24,048 nucleotides of DNA from an uncultured Oscillospiraceae bacterium (GCA_900752445.1 CAADVN010000062.1:1-24048); one strand, 5' to 3'; positions 1 to 7,663 are shown, counted from the stretch's first letter. Notes: generated from the sequence alone by a model not told the origin. A program made the numbers and translations.

Positions 1-228
1 CAGCGGCTCGCCGCCGGGCACGGCCACTCCGTCCAGTATCCCAACACGCTTTTTAAGAAAGGCCATGAGCTCATCGTGCCCTATGACGTCCTGCTCACGC
101 TCCGGCAGGGCCAGCGAGGCATTGTGGCAGAAGGGGCAGCGCAGGTCGCAGCCGCCTGTAAATATTGTGCATGCCACACGTCCCGGATAGTCCAGCAATG
201 TCAGCTTTTGCAGCCCCGATACATCCAT
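1..228 (-). CDS. Radical SAM activating protein, anaerobic NrdG-like (N-terminal part, runs off the window)
   Basis: The first 76 codons of a minus-strand gene; the rest lies left of base 1. The translation begins MDVSGLQKLTLLDYPGRVAC and has the radical SAM cluster motif CDLRCPFC (CxxxCxxC) followed by HN, then a PGGEPL segment, the usual GGEP site that contacts S-adenosylmethionine. The opening LTLLDYPG and the spacing match the anaerobic ribonucleoside-triphosphate reductase activating protein family, which makes a glycyl radical on its partner. The ATG at 228 is chosen because GAGGG lies 6 bases upstream; an in-frame GTG at 282 has no ribosome binding site. No nrdD partner is visible upstream, so the exact partner (NrdD or another glycyl radical enzyme) is unknown. 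Confidence 0.85.
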   Translation of the reverse strand, partial: MDVSGLQKLTLLDYPGRVACTIFTGGCDLRCPFCHNASLALPEREQDVIGHDELMAFLKKRVGILDGVAVPGGEPL

Positions 229-312
229 AACCCTCAGTTCTTTCCCCTCAAAGCGATAAACGAGCGCCCGCCGGCGTCGCACATCTTGCGGTGCCGGGAG
301 CGTCCGTATCAC

Positions 313-341
313 AATATATAGTGTTATTTCCCCTTTGTCAA
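313..341 (-). promoter_or_regulatory. Sigma-A promoter of the radical SAM gene
   Basis: On the minus strand TTGACA (336-341) and TATATT (313-318) are separated by exactly 17 bases. Transcription should start near 306, giving a leader of about 78 bases before the ATG at 228. The -35 hexamer is perfect and the -10 has one mismatch. Confidence 0.8.
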
Positions 342-440
342 GGGCTTGAGCTGAAAAAGTTGGATTGTAAACAGACGTAACTTATTTGTAACGCCGGCTA
401 CACTGTTTCGACACGCAAAATGAAGAATTTTAACTATTCG

Positions 441-1502
441 TCACCGTTCGCCGAGGAGCCCGAGACGGCGGAAACCCTCCTCAAAGGGGGCGCGCACTAA
501 GCCGCGCTCGGTGATGATACCGGTGATAAGGCCGGCATCGGTGACGTCGAAGGCCGGATTGTAGACCTCGACGCCCTCCGGGGCCATGCGCTTTTTGTAC
601 CAGAGCTCCGTGACCTCAGCCCCGTCGCGGAATTCGATGGGGATGTCGCGGCCTGAGGCTATTTCGGGGTCGATGGTCGAGCTGGGCGCGCAGACGTAGA
701 AGGGTATGCCATAGTGAGCGGCGAGGATGGCGACGCCCGAGGTGCCTATCTTGTTGGCGGCGTCGCCATTGCGGGCGACGCGGTCACAGCCGACAAATAT
801 TATGTCAACCCGCCCTGACCGCATAAGCGAGGAGGCCATGTTGTCGCACAGAAGGGTCGTATCGACGCCGGCGGAGACCATCTCGAACGCTGAGAGCCGC
901 GCGCCCTGCAAGAGCGGGCGGGTCTCGTCGCAGTAGACGCGCAGGCCGCCCAGACCTGCGTCGAGGGCGGCGTAGACGGGCGCGAGCGCGGTGCCGTACT
1001 TGGCGGTGGCGAGGGTACCGGCATTGCAGTGAGTGAGTATGCCCATGCCGGGACGGAGCAGCTCAAGGCCGTATTTCCCAATGGAGCGGCTTATCTCGAT
1101 ATCCTCGTCCATGATGGCCTGGGCCTCGGCGCGCAGGGCATCCCGTATCCCGTCGGGCTCCATGCCTTTGACTTTGGCGAAGGCGCCGCGCATACGGTCG
1201 AGGGCCCAGAAGAGGTTGACGGCGGTGGGCCTGGAGGCGGCGAGCACATCACAGGCGGATAGAAAGGTATCTCCCAGCTCCGCGTCAGGGGCGTAGTATG
1301 CTGCCAGATACGCGCCGAAGGCGGCAGCAACGCCGATGGCGGGCGCGCCGCGCACGCGCAGGAGCTTTATAGCCTCGCATATCTCGGGCGTCTCGCGCAG
1401 GCTGAGGTATTTGACCTCATTCGGCAGCAGCGTCTGGTCGATGATGACGACCGCGTCGCCCTTGTCGGAGAGCTTGACGGTATCTATGGCAAGTGGGTTC
1501 AT
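441..1502 (-). CDS. mtnA: S-methyl-5-thioribose-1-phosphate isomerase
   Basis: 353 residues, the usual length for MtnA, which converts the aldose methylthioribose-1-phosphate to methylthioribulose-1-phosphate in salvage of methylthioadenosine. Family signatures are present: RGAPAIG (residues 51-57), RPTAVNL (91-97), THCNAG with the catalytic cysteine at 159, and GCDRVARNGDAANKIGT with the catalytic aspartate at 240. The start is ATG 1502, preceded by GAGGTG seven bases upstream; the open frame continues to 1706 but that extension is repeat DNA. It is divergent from the DUF4037/PNP pair. No other methionine salvage gene is in view, so the product could feed a methylthioribulose or 5-deoxyribulose aldolase shunt encoded elsewhere. 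That last point is inference. Confidence 0.93.
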   Translation of the reverse strand: MNPLAIDTVKLSDKGDAVVIIDQTLLPNEVKYLSLRETPEICEAIKLLRVRGAPAIGVAAAFGAYLAAYYAPDAELGDTFLSACDVLAASRPTAVNLFWALDRMRGAFAKVKGMEPDGIRDALRAEAQAIMDEDIEISRSIGKYGLELLRPGMGILTHCNAGTLATAKYGTALAPVYAALDAGLGGLRVYCDETRPLLQGARLSAFEMVSAGVDTTLLCDNMASSLMRSGRVDIIFVGCDRVARNGDAANKIGTSGVAILAAHYGIPFYVCAPSSTIDPEIASGRDIPIEFRDGAEVTELWYKKRMAPEGVEVYNPAFDVTDAGLITGIITERGLVRAPFEEGFRRLGLLGER

Positions 1503-1581
1503 GAGAGCACCTCTATGTCTAAAGTTTTGGGGTTCCATCCCCGCCCGGAGCGACGGTTTGCGCTCGCCTGCGGGACGCGAA

Positions 1582-1628
1582 AAGGCTCCCCTGCGCAAGG
1601 GGAGCTGTCGGCGGAGCCGACTGAGGGG
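1582..1628. repeat. Double-hairpin GC repeat (terminator-like) in the mtnA leader
   Basis: Two adjacent perfect hairpins: an 8-bp stem GCTCCCCT/AGGGGAGC (1585-1592 with 1598-1605, loop GCGCA) and a 6-bp stem GTCGGC/GCCGAC (1607-1612 with 1616-1621, loop GGA), followed by TGAGGGG. Read on the minus strand the first hairpin is followed by CCTTTTCG, so it looks like an intrinsic terminator lying between the mtnA promoter and its start codon. The first hairpin recurs at 22566-22590. I recall very similar elements scattered in many copies through Oscillospiraceae genomes, but copy number cannot be judged from this window. Confidence 0.7.
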
Positions 1629-1691
1629 CCGCTGTTTAAAAATGGAGGCGAGCCATCCGGAGCACTTGTCAACACGTGACCCGCTGCAACC

Positions 1692-1700
1692 ATTATACCA
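1692..1700 (-). promoter_or_regulatory. Extended -10 promoter of mtnA
   Basis: The minus strand reads TGGTATAAT, a perfect -10 with the extended TGn element and no good -35. Transcription would begin near 1685, giving a leader of about 180 bases that contains the double-hairpin repeat at 1582-1628. Confidence 0.6.
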
Positions 1701-1765
1701 CAACATTTTGCGATGGGACTTGCAATTTTCGCTCAGATGGGTAAGAATATAGTCGGGTGATGCAG

Positions 1766-2695
1766 ATGAAAGGACTTGAACTCAGCAGGAGTTATTATTA
1801 CAATATAGGCAAACCGGAGCTTTCACGGCGTTTCCCCGAAGCCATGTGCCGCGCCGCGGCGGGGCTTTCGGGCCAGGGCTCGGACTGCCTCGGCCTGGAC
1901 GATGAGTATTCGCGCGACCACGACTTCGGCCCGGGCTTCTGCCTCTGGCTGTCGGACGCGGACTTCGAGGAATACGGCGCGGCGATGCAGGCGGCCTACG
2001 ACGCGCTGCCGAAGGAATACATGGGCTTCACGCGGCGGGATACGCACACCGGCGCGCAACGCGTGGGCGTCATGCGCACGACGGACTTTTACAGGTACTA
2101 CATAGGCTGCCCGGGTGTGCCGGATACGCTCATGCGCTGGGTACGCATCCAGGAGCATTTTTTGGCCACCTGCACCTCGGGCGAGGTGTTTGAGGACGCC
2201 CTGGGCGAGTTTTCGGGGATAAGGAACGGCCTGCTGCCCTGCTATCCCGAGGACGTGCGGCTCAAGAAGCTCGCCGCCCGCGCGGCCACGATGGCGCAGT
2301 CGGGGCAGTACAACTACCCGCGCCTGATGCGCAGGGGCGACCCGTCCGGCGCAAGGCTGGCGCTGGCGGAGTTTTTGAACGCGGCGCTCTCGATGGCCTA
2401 CCTGCTGAATTTCCGCTACGAGCCCTTTTACAAGTGGCAGTTCGCGGGTGCAAAGGGGCTCGTGGCCATGTCTGACGCGCTGCCCTACCTGCGCGAGATC
2501 GCCTGCCTGTCCACGCGGCGGGACGGGGCGGATATTGCCTCGCATATTGAAAACGTCGCGGGCGCGGCGATACGCGAGCTGAGGCTCCAGGGCCTGACGG
2601 AGGCCGAGGGCGCTTACCTCGAGCCCCACGCCTATTCGATAATGTCAAAGATAGAGGACCCCGAGATCCGGGGCCTGCATGTAATGGAGGGTTAA
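1766..2695 (+). CDS. DUF4037 domain protein (nucleotidyltransferase-like)
   Basis: 309 residues from ATG 1766. I recognise the DUF4037 family by the N-terminal LDDEYSRDHDFGPGF segment (about residues 48-62), which resembles the aspartate-containing active-site strand of nucleotidyltransferases, and by the alpha-helical C-terminal half typical of these proteins. The substrate is not known for the family. Starts at GTG 1757 and ATG 1760 are also in frame; 1766 is preferred because GGTGA at 1756-1760 complements the 16S tail at a suitable distance. The gene ends one base before the PNP start codon, so the two are co-transcribed. Confidence 0.75.
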   Translation: MKGLELSRSYYYNIGKPELSRRFPEAMCRAAAGLSGQGSDCLGLDDEYSRDHDFGPGFCLWLSDADFEEYGAAMQAAYDALPKEYMGFTRRDTHTGAQRVGVMRTTDFYRYYIGCPGVPDTLMRWVRIQEHFLATCTSGEVFEDALGEFSGIRNGLLPCYPEDVRLKKLAARAATMAQSGQYNYPRLMRRGDPSGARLALAEFLNAALSMAYLLNFRYEPFYKWQFAGAKGLVAMSDALPYLREIACLSTRRDGADIASHIENVAGAAIRELRLQGLTEAEGAYLEPHAYSIMSKIEDPEIRGLHVMEG

Positions 2696-2696
2696 A

Positions 2697-3530
2697 ATGG
2701 ACAAACGCTACGAAAAACTGCTGGGCTGCCGCGACTATGTGCGCAGCGTGACCGATTTTGTGCCGAAGGCGGCGCTGGTGCTGGGCAGCGGCCTGGGCGG
2801 CTTTGCCTCGGCGCTGGACGTGGTCTGCGAGGTGCCGTATGCCGACATACCGGGCTTCCCGGTGTCCACAGTGCCCGGCCACGCGGGCAAGTTCATCTTC
2901 GGCTATCTCGACGGCGTGCCGGTGGTTTGCATGCAGGGGCGGGTGCACTATTACGAGGGCTACGAGCTCTCGGACGTCGTGCTGCCCGCGCGGCTCATGC
3001 GCCTGCTTGGAGCGGAAATTTTGTTTTTGACGAACGCCTCGGGCGGCGTGAACCCGGGCTTTGACGCGGGCGATTTCATGCTCATCACGGACCACATCAT
3101 GCTCTTCTTCCCGAACCCGCTCATCGGCGCGAACATAGAGGAGTTGGGCACGCGGTTTCCGGACATGTCCCACGTCTACGACGAGGAGCTGTGCGATATC
3201 ATCCGCTCGGTGGCGAAGGAGGCGGGCATTGCGATGAAGGAGGGCGTGTATTGCCAGCTCACAGGCCCATGCTTCGAGACGCCGGCGGAGGTGCGGATGC
3301 TGGGCGTGCTGGGCGCGGATGCCGTGGGCATGTCCACGGCGGTGGAGGCGACGGCGGCGCGGCACTGCGGCATGAGGGCCTGCGGCATAAGCTGCGTGTG
3401 CAACAAGGGCGCGGGCCTCTCGCCCACGCCGCTGACCCACGAGGAGGTCCAGGCTGCCGCGGACGCCGCCGCGCCGCTCTTCAAGCGTCTGGTCAAGGAG
3501 AGCATTGTGAAGATGTGCAAAAAAGATTGA
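2697..3530 (+). CDS. punA: Purine-nucleoside phosphorylase, trimeric type
   Basis: 277 residues, the usual length of PunA-type phosphorylase, which splits purine nucleosides with phosphate to base and (deoxy)ribose-1-phosphate in the cytoplasm. Visible motifs are GSGLGG (phosphate serine 31), GRVHYYEG (His84), NASGG (113-117), GPCFETPAEV with Glu194, GMST (211-214) and SCVCNKGAG with Asn236. Asparagine rather than aspartate at that last site is what 6-oxopurine (inosine/guanosine) enzymes carry, arguing against methylthioadenosine as the main substrate. GGAGG lies six bases before ATG 2697. It follows DUF4037 by one base and probably ends at the terminator at 3654. Confidence 0.9.
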   Translation: MDKRYEKLLGCRDYVRSVTDFVPKAALVLGSGLGGFASALDVVCEVPYADIPGFPVSTVPGHAGKFIFGYLDGVPVVCMQGRVHYYEGYELSDVVLPARLMRLLGAEILFLTNASGGVNPGFDAGDFMLITDHIMLFFPNPLIGANIEELGTRFPDMSHVYDEELCDIIRSVAKEAGIAMKEGVYCQLTGPCFETPAEVRMLGVLGADAVGMSTAVEATAARHCGMRACGISCVCNKGAGLSPTPLTHEEVQAAADAAAPLFKRLVKESIVKMCKKD

Positions 3531-3653
3531 AAAAATCTTTCCGCTTAATATTTCTGTAACAACTTATGTGTTTTTTGTGTAACAACTCTTTGTTACCATA
3601 ATACCTGCAAGAGACAGTTTCATCTTTTTCATTTTGTCCTCATTCCATAAAGG

Positions 3654-3691
3654 AACCGCTCCGGAAGTCGCACCGGGGCGGTTTTCTTTTT
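3654..3691 (+). terminator. Intrinsic terminator after the DUF4037-PNP operon
   Basis: AACCGCTCCGG (3654-3664) pairs with CCGGGGCGGTT (3673-3683) in an 11-bp stem with one G-U pair and an 8-base loop, followed by TTCTTTTT. It lies 123 bases after the punA stop. In between, 3579-3585 and 3590-3596 form a smaller hairpin (GTAACAA/TTGTTAC). Confidence 0.8.
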
Positions 3692-4049
3692 GCTCAAAAG
3701 CCGCTGAACAGGGGATTTACGGCCAACGCCGCCGCACGAGGCCGCCGGCATCAGGGAAGGGCAAAGCATCTCCGCTCGCCTGCTGAACGCTGAGCTGATA
3801 TCCTCTAAATTTGGTATAACATAGAATCGGTTGGCGCTCGATAGGCTCGACAAAGGATGTGATTTGGAACTTGGAATAATAAGTGACACAAAATGCAAAC
3901 CCGAGATTTCGCGGCTGACATTTGGGCAAATTCAAAAGGAGTTTTTTGTCCTTGCGGTCAAAGACAGCGCAAGCGTCAGTTTGCTATCATTTACTCAAGT
4001 AAAGGCAGCTGCCGTCCGGACAAAACCGGCTGTCAAAGGAGGAATGAAA
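3692..4049 (+). other. Long intergenic leader before the first DUF917 gene
   Basis: No gene is supported in these 358 bases. The frame of the following gene stays open back to 3831, but there is no ribosome binding site at that point and the translated sequence resembles no family. An extended -10 (TGGTATAAC, 3812-3820) and a better promoter at 3961-3990 are the only recognisable signals. The length suggests regulatory sites for the downstream operon. Confidence 0.5.
3961..3990 (+). promoter_or_regulatory. Candidate promoter of the DUF917-1/NTF2-1 operon
   Basis: AAGACA (3961-3966), an 18-base spacer ending in TGC, and TATCAT (3985-3990), so an extended -10 with a partial -35. The distance to the start codon is about 55 bases. 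Confidence 0.45.
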
Positions 4050-5141
4050 ATGGCACAATATTTTGACTGGGATGATTGCCGGAACGCGGTGTATGGCGGT
4101 GCCTTCCTCGCTGGCGGAGGCGGCGGCGGAATAGAAGGCGGCCTGGCCATGATAAATGGGCTGGCTGAGAAATATCCCGATTTCCGCCTTCCGGTCATAT
4201 CGGCTGAGGAACTGGGAGATGACCAATACAGCTGCGTTTTTGGCGGGATAGCGGCACCGTCAGCTGTTGCCTTTGACGGAGTGCTTGAGCTCTTTGTAAA
4301 GCTCATGACGACAGGCTATGAGTCTGCCAGCCGCATAGTACCGAACGGCATACATGCGGTGATGCCGCCTGAGGCAGGCGCTATGTGCTTTCCGATGGCC
4401 GTGATACCCTGCATTGCAAACGGGCTCCCGCTGCTTGATGCGGATGGCTGTGACCGTGCGGCGCCTGGGCTGGACTGCTGCCTGTACACGTTAAACGGCA
4501 TCCCATTCTATCCGAGCGTGCTTTCCACATCTGAAGGGCACGTATTGAGGGTCGAATCAAAAGACCCCCTGAGCGCTGATGTCACGGAAAAGGTCGCCCG
4601 CCAGGTGCTGCCGCTGTTTGAAAACGTGCTGGGCATGGTGTGCTGGTACTCATCAAAGAAGGACGTGCTCGATAAGCTCGTCTGCGGTACCGTCACAAAG
4701 GCGCGTGCGGTAGGCAAGGCCCTGCTCGAGGCGAAGAAGGCCGGCACGAGCATACTTGAGGCTGTGGGAAAGATAATACCTGTCAGGCTCCTGGCAGAGG
4801 GCGTCGTAACGGACCTGCAGCTGAGGGTTTCCGGAGGCCACGACCTGGGCTGCACGACCGTCAGGACAGATGACGGCAAGCTTTGCTACGTTGACTTCGC
4901 CAATGAAAACCTTGTAATAAGGACAGACGACGAGGTGCTCATGACCTGCCCGGATGTTATCTGCTGTATCGATACCGAGAGCTATTGCCCATTGAGCTCA
5001 ATGGACATCCGCGTCGGGCAGAGGGTGCAGTACATCGCAACGCCGGTGAGCGGAAAGTGGTTCGACAATGACCAGCCCAAATGCGGATTTGAGCCCTACT
5101 TTGAAATGTGCGGGTATAAAGGTGACGTAGTCCGTTATTAA
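4050..5141 (+). CDS. DUF917 family protein 1 (S-Me-THD, thiohydantoin desulfurase-like)
   Basis: 363 residues, normal length for the DUF917/S-Me-THD family, whose named activity is desulfuration of S-methyl thiohydantoins and whose members sit in hydantoin-type catabolic clusters. Visible features are the glycine-rich GGAFLAGGGGGGIEGG near the N terminus (residues 15-30), LDADGCDRAAPGLD in the middle, FANENLV, CPDVICCID and GQRVQ near the C terminus. The start is ATG 4050 because AAAGGAGG (4035-4042) lies seven bases upstream; ATG 4044 is too close. It is 38 bases upstream of an NTF2-like gene. The region matching the conserved E-GG-N loop reads PEAGAMC here, a departure from the typical pattern. 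The true substrate is unknown. Confidence 0.82.
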   Translation: MAQYFDWDDCRNAVYGGAFLAGGGGGGIEGGLAMINGLAEKYPDFRLPVISAEELGDDQYSCVFGGIAAPSAVAFDGVLELFVKLMTTGYESASRIVPNGIHAVMPPEAGAMCFPMAVIPCIANGLPLLDADGCDRAAPGLDCCLYTLNGIPFYPSVLSTSEGHVLRVESKDPLSADVTEKVARQVLPLFENVLGMVCWYSSKKDVLDKLVCGTVTKARAVGKALLEAKKAGTSILEAVGKIIPVRLLAEGVVTDLQLRVSGGHDLGCTTVRTDDGKLCYVDFANENLVIRTDDEVLMTCPDVICCIDTESYCPLSSMDIRVGQRVQYIATPVSGKWFDNDQPKCGFEPYFEMCGYKGDVVRY

Positions 5142-5179
5142 TATGCTTATAATACGACAAGAAGAAAGGAGAAAAGAAA

Positions 5180-5587
5180 ATGCCGCTTGCAACACCTGAA
5201 ATGATAAACATGGCAGAAAACCTCATGCGCTATTGCGCCGAGCGGAAGGTGGACCTTGTTGCGCAGATGTCGGTGGAGGACGATGAGATCCCGTACATCG
5301 GCTTCCACACCACGCCCACCTGCGACATGAAGATCCAGGACACCGTGAGCCGTCTCGGGCCGAAGGCCAAGGCGATCTCGATGGACATCAAAACGGAAGG
5401 CTGGTACATTGGCGACGTAGCCTGGTTCGTGCACTGGTTCACCGGTATATGCCCGGACGGCACTGACCTGCCTGTACGCGGGACGACAGTCATGCGCAAA
5501 GTAAATGGAGAGTGGAAGGTGGCTCACTGGCACGTATCGGAGCCCGTTGACCGCTCGGCTAACATGATACCAAAGGGACAACAATAA
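5180..5587 (+). CDS. NTF2-like (SnoaL-type) fold protein 1
   Basis: 135 residues, one NTF2-like cone-fold domain. The C-terminal strand RGTTVMRKVNGEWKVAHWHV is typical of SnoaL/DUF4440-type members, which serve as small isomerases, cyclases, hydratases or ligand-binding proteins. A paralogue lies at 9773. AAAGGAG precedes the ATG by six to seven bases. It is co-transcribed with DUF917 protein 1 and its job is presumably on the same substrate or intermediate. No catalytic residue can be assigned from sequence alone. Confidence 0.78.
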   Translation: MPLATPEMINMAENLMRYCAERKVDLVAQMSVEDDEIPYIGFHTTPTCDMKIQDTVSRLGPKAKAISMDIKTEGWYIGDVAWFVHWFTGICPDGTDLPVRGTTVMRKVNGEWKVAHWHVSEPVDRSANMIPKGQQ

Positions 5588-5600
5588 TCACTCCTTGCGG

Positions 5601-5636
5601 GGCCGGCGTTGGCATTGCCAGCGCCGGCCTTGTATA
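5601..5636 (+). terminator. Strong hairpin ending the DUF917-1/NTF2-1 operon
   Basis: GGCCGGCGTTGGC (5601-5613) pairs with GCCAGCGCCGGCC (5617-5629): 13 bp with one G-U and a three-base loop, followed by a weak TTGTATATT tail. It starts 14 bases after the stop codon. Confidence 0.65.
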
Positions 5637-5671
5637 TTCGCCCTGCGGCTTTGGCCGGACAGGTAAAGCAG

Positions 5672-5712
5672 GATATGATAAGCCCGCCGCAGGAATCTCC
5701 ACGCGGCGGGCT
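5672..5712 (-). terminator. Terminator of the pucR-type gene
   Basis: A 10-bp perfect stem AGCCCGCCGC/GCGGCGGGCT (5681-5690 with 5703-5712) 14 bases beyond the minus-strand stop, followed on that strand by TTATCATAT. On the plus strand it is followed by ATGCTTTT, so it may also serve as a second stop for the converging operon. Confidence 0.7.
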
Positions 5713-5726
5713 ATGCTTTTCCCGGC

Positions 5727-7340
5727 TCAGTTCATGTTTATGAGCCGCATGATGATGAGCGCTTTATATATGAGGAAGGCTTCCGGCGCCTTGCGTATGT
5801 CATAGCCAAGCAGCTCGTGTATACGTTTCAAACGGTATTTGACCGTGCTCTGGTGCGTGTAGAGTATCTCTGCCGTCCGCTCAGTGACGCAGTCCGCATC
5901 CAGGAAATACACCGAAAGAGTATCTATCCTCTCCTTTGGTATATTCATGTCCGGCCCAAGCGGCGAAAGGATGCTGAGTGCCTGGCTTATCTCCGCTTTT
6001 CCTTGCTCAATGATCTTCCAACATGAGTCAACGAGCTGTACCTCTGCCTCGGTGAAAAGCGACTTGAACGGGTAGACCTTCTTCAGGTTTGCGGACTGGC
6101 TGTTGAATATCTCAAAGAACGCCCCGGCCGACTCTATCCGCACGAGCGACTTGGAGGCACATATGATGGGAGCGCCATAGTCGGAAAGTATGTCCGCGCA
6201 GTATTGCTCCAGCTGCTCTCTGCGGAATGTGCTGGTCAGAGAGGAGAGGGATACGACGCAGCCGTTGTATATGCCGCTGAAACCGGGGATGCGATTGTCC
6301 CTGCGCACACTGTCCACACTGTCAAGCAGACCGCAGTCGGAAAAGGTCTTGTTGAAGTCGGCGACAGGTTTGAATATCAGCATGTCGGTGAGCGCCGAAA
6401 GACTCAGACCCTGGCTTCTGGACATTTTCCTTGCCTGCATCAGCTCGCCGTTTATCACGGCGGAGATCAGCGCGTCGGTCTCTGAAGTGCAGCTGTTCCA
6501 AATGCTGTTATATAGACGTATGGTCTCTATGATATCATCAATGAGCTTCTGGTCCGGACTGTGTCCCGGGCCAATGATGGAAATATATGCTATACGGCTG
6601 TCAATGAGGTTGAGCGGGACGAGTTTGAACCAGTATTTGCTGCCGTCGGCGCCTGCAAAGCTCTGATAGTGGTTGACGGCCTGCGGTATTTTGGAAATAT
6701 ATTCAGCATTTACTAATATTTCATCGGCCTTTTTATTTCGGCTTGGCGAGTAAATGAGTTCGAGATGATTAGAATAAATACCTGTGTATAGCTGCGAATA
6801 GTTGAAGACCAGCTCCAGCAGCGCTTCAAAGGTGCGCTGTTGTTCTGAGAAAATGGCCATTCTCCCAAGTGCATAGCTGACCAGGGAATTGCCGCGCCGT
6901 CCGTCTGTGATGATGGCGGTCATGAGCTCGCTTATCAGTTTGCTATAAGAAAAATTGGTCGACGGCATCATTATTATCGGAAAACTAAGCTCATTTGCCA
7001 AGTTGATTGCGCCTGGGGTAACATTTGAGCCAAAGGGCTGGTAGAGGATGAGCCCGCTTGCGCCTTTTTTGTGCAGAAAGCGTATGCAAGCGCACTGCTC
7101 CTCTTCGTCGAAGCGCGGATAATATGCGGAGAGCATGATCTCATACTTCAGGTATTCATTGCTTTCGAAGTAGGTGTCATAATCGGTATCGGAGGAATAA
7201 ATATCAATAATTCCAACAGCTTTTACAACTTTGTCAAGACTTGAAGCGGCAGCGATAACTTCTGCTCCTTCCATTATCGGCATCAAAAGCAGCTCAGCGA
7301 TGGTCTTCGTGCCTTTACCAGAAAATGCTGAATGGTTCAT
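5727..7340 (-). CDS. PucR family transcriptional regulator
   Basis: 537 residues. The N-terminal part (about 13-140, starting TIAELLLMPIMEGAEV) matches the PucR sensor domain found in purine-catabolism regulators. A middle region with weak GAF-like character follows, and the C-terminal 65 residues (with RTAEILYTHQSTVKYRLKRI) are the PucR-type helix-turn-helix. Family members respond to purine or other nitrogen-compound catabolites and usually activate neighbouring genes. The start is ATG 7340 because AAGGAGGT lies just upstream; the open frame extends to 7433 without a binding site. It sits between the two halves of the DUF917/creatininase island and is transcribed opposite to them, so it is the obvious candidate regulator of both. 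Confidence 0.88.
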   Translation of the reverse strand: MNHSAFSGKGTKTIAELLLMPIMEGAEVIAAASSLDKVVKAVGIIDIYSSDTDYDTYFESNEYLKYEIMLSAYYPRFDEEEQCACIRFLHKKGASGLILYQPFGSNVTPGAINLANELSFPIIMMPSTNFSYSKLISELMTAIITDGRRGNSLVSYALGRMAIFSEQQRTFEALLELVFNYSQLYTGIYSNHLELIYSPSRNKKADEILVNAEYISKIPQAVNHYQSFAGADGSKYWFKLVPLNLIDSRIAYISIIGPGHSPDQKLIDDIIETIRLYNSIWNSCTSETDALISAVINGELMQARKMSRSQGLSLSALTDMLIFKPVADFNKTFSDCGLLDSVDSVRRDNRIPGFSGIYNGCVVSLSSLTSTFRREQLEQYCADILSDYGAPIICASKSLVRIESAGAFFEIFNSQSANLKKVYPFKSLFTEAEVQLVDSCWKIIEQGKAEISQALSILSPLGPDMNIPKERIDTLSVYFLDADCVTERTAEILYTHQSTVKYRLKRIHELLGYDIRKAPEAFLIYKALIIMRLINMN

Positions 7341-7404
7341 TTTATTACCTCCTTCGTCGGTACTGAGCGATGTGGTCCAAAAAACGAAAAGTGTATTGCT
7401 GCTG

Positions 7405-7433
7405 ATTTTATTGTGTCCATAAGAGATTGTCAA
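7405..7433 (-). promoter_or_regulatory. Promoter of the pucR-type gene
   Basis: On the minus strand TTGACA (7428-7433), 17 bases, then TAAAAT (7405-7410). The leader would be about 57 bases, ending in the AAGGAGGT binding site. Confidence 0.8.
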
Positions 7434-7615
7434 TTACGTGATGAATACGAAAAAAATAATAGTCATTATAAGTGAATACTAAACATGTATAGCGAATTAT
7501 TATGCAGGGCTGCCCGAGATAGGGGCAGCAAATAATTTTACACATTAACTATCTAAACGGTCAAGATGGACCGCGTTTTTTAATCTGAGGGGACAAAGCT
7601 AATTAAAATTGCCTA
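7434..7615. other. AT-rich divergent control region with repeats and hairpins
   Basis: No gene. It holds a direct repeat TGAATAC at 7442-7448 and 7473-7479 (31 bases apart), a small inverted repeat ATAAT/ATTAT (7456-7460 and 7465-7469), a 7-bp hairpin GCTGCCC/GGGCAGC (7509-7515 with 7523-7529), and a terminator-like hairpin at 7558-7580. Its position between pucR and the creatininase operon makes it the likely site of regulator binding. Confidence 0.5.
7558..7581 (+). terminator. Weak terminator-like hairpin upstream of the creatininase gene
   Basis: CGGTC (7558-7562) pairs with GACCG (7569-7573), followed by CGTTTTTT. The stem is only five base pairs, so it may be a minor terminator insulating the downstream promoter, or chance. 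Confidence 0.35.
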
Positions 7616-7624
7616 TGCTATACT
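7616..7624 (+). promoter_or_regulatory. Extended -10 promoter of the creatininase operon
   Basis: TGCTATACT gives an extended -10 with no clear -35 at the usual distance, which fits a promoter needing an activator such as the adjacent PucR protein. Transcription would begin near 7631, about 33 bases before the start codon. Confidence 0.5.
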
Positions 7625-7663
7625 CAACTCAGGGTAAGTCTGGCGTGGAAAGTTGGTGAAAAG

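Noticed and set aside
76..321. A plus-strand open frame of 81 codons at the left end
   Set aside because: It is antisense to the radical SAM gene and its promoter.
1503..1700. SAM riboswitch in the mtnA leader
   Set aside because: None of the conserved SAM-I, SAM-II or SAM/SAH core sequences is present; the structure is explained by the GC repeat.
2262..3440. A 392-codon minus-strand open frame opposite DUF4037 and PNP
   Set aside because: Composition is His/Arg-rich without motifs, a shadow of the two real genes.
3579..3596. Possible Rex operator (TTGTTA/TAACAA-like)
   Set aside because: The half-sites are in the reverse order (TAACAA then TTGTTA) and lie after a gene, not in a promoter.
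3831..4049. N-terminal extension of DUF917 protein 1 to 3831
   Set aside because: No ribosome binding site at 3831, no similarity in the extension, and a perfect AAAGGAGG serves ATG 4050.
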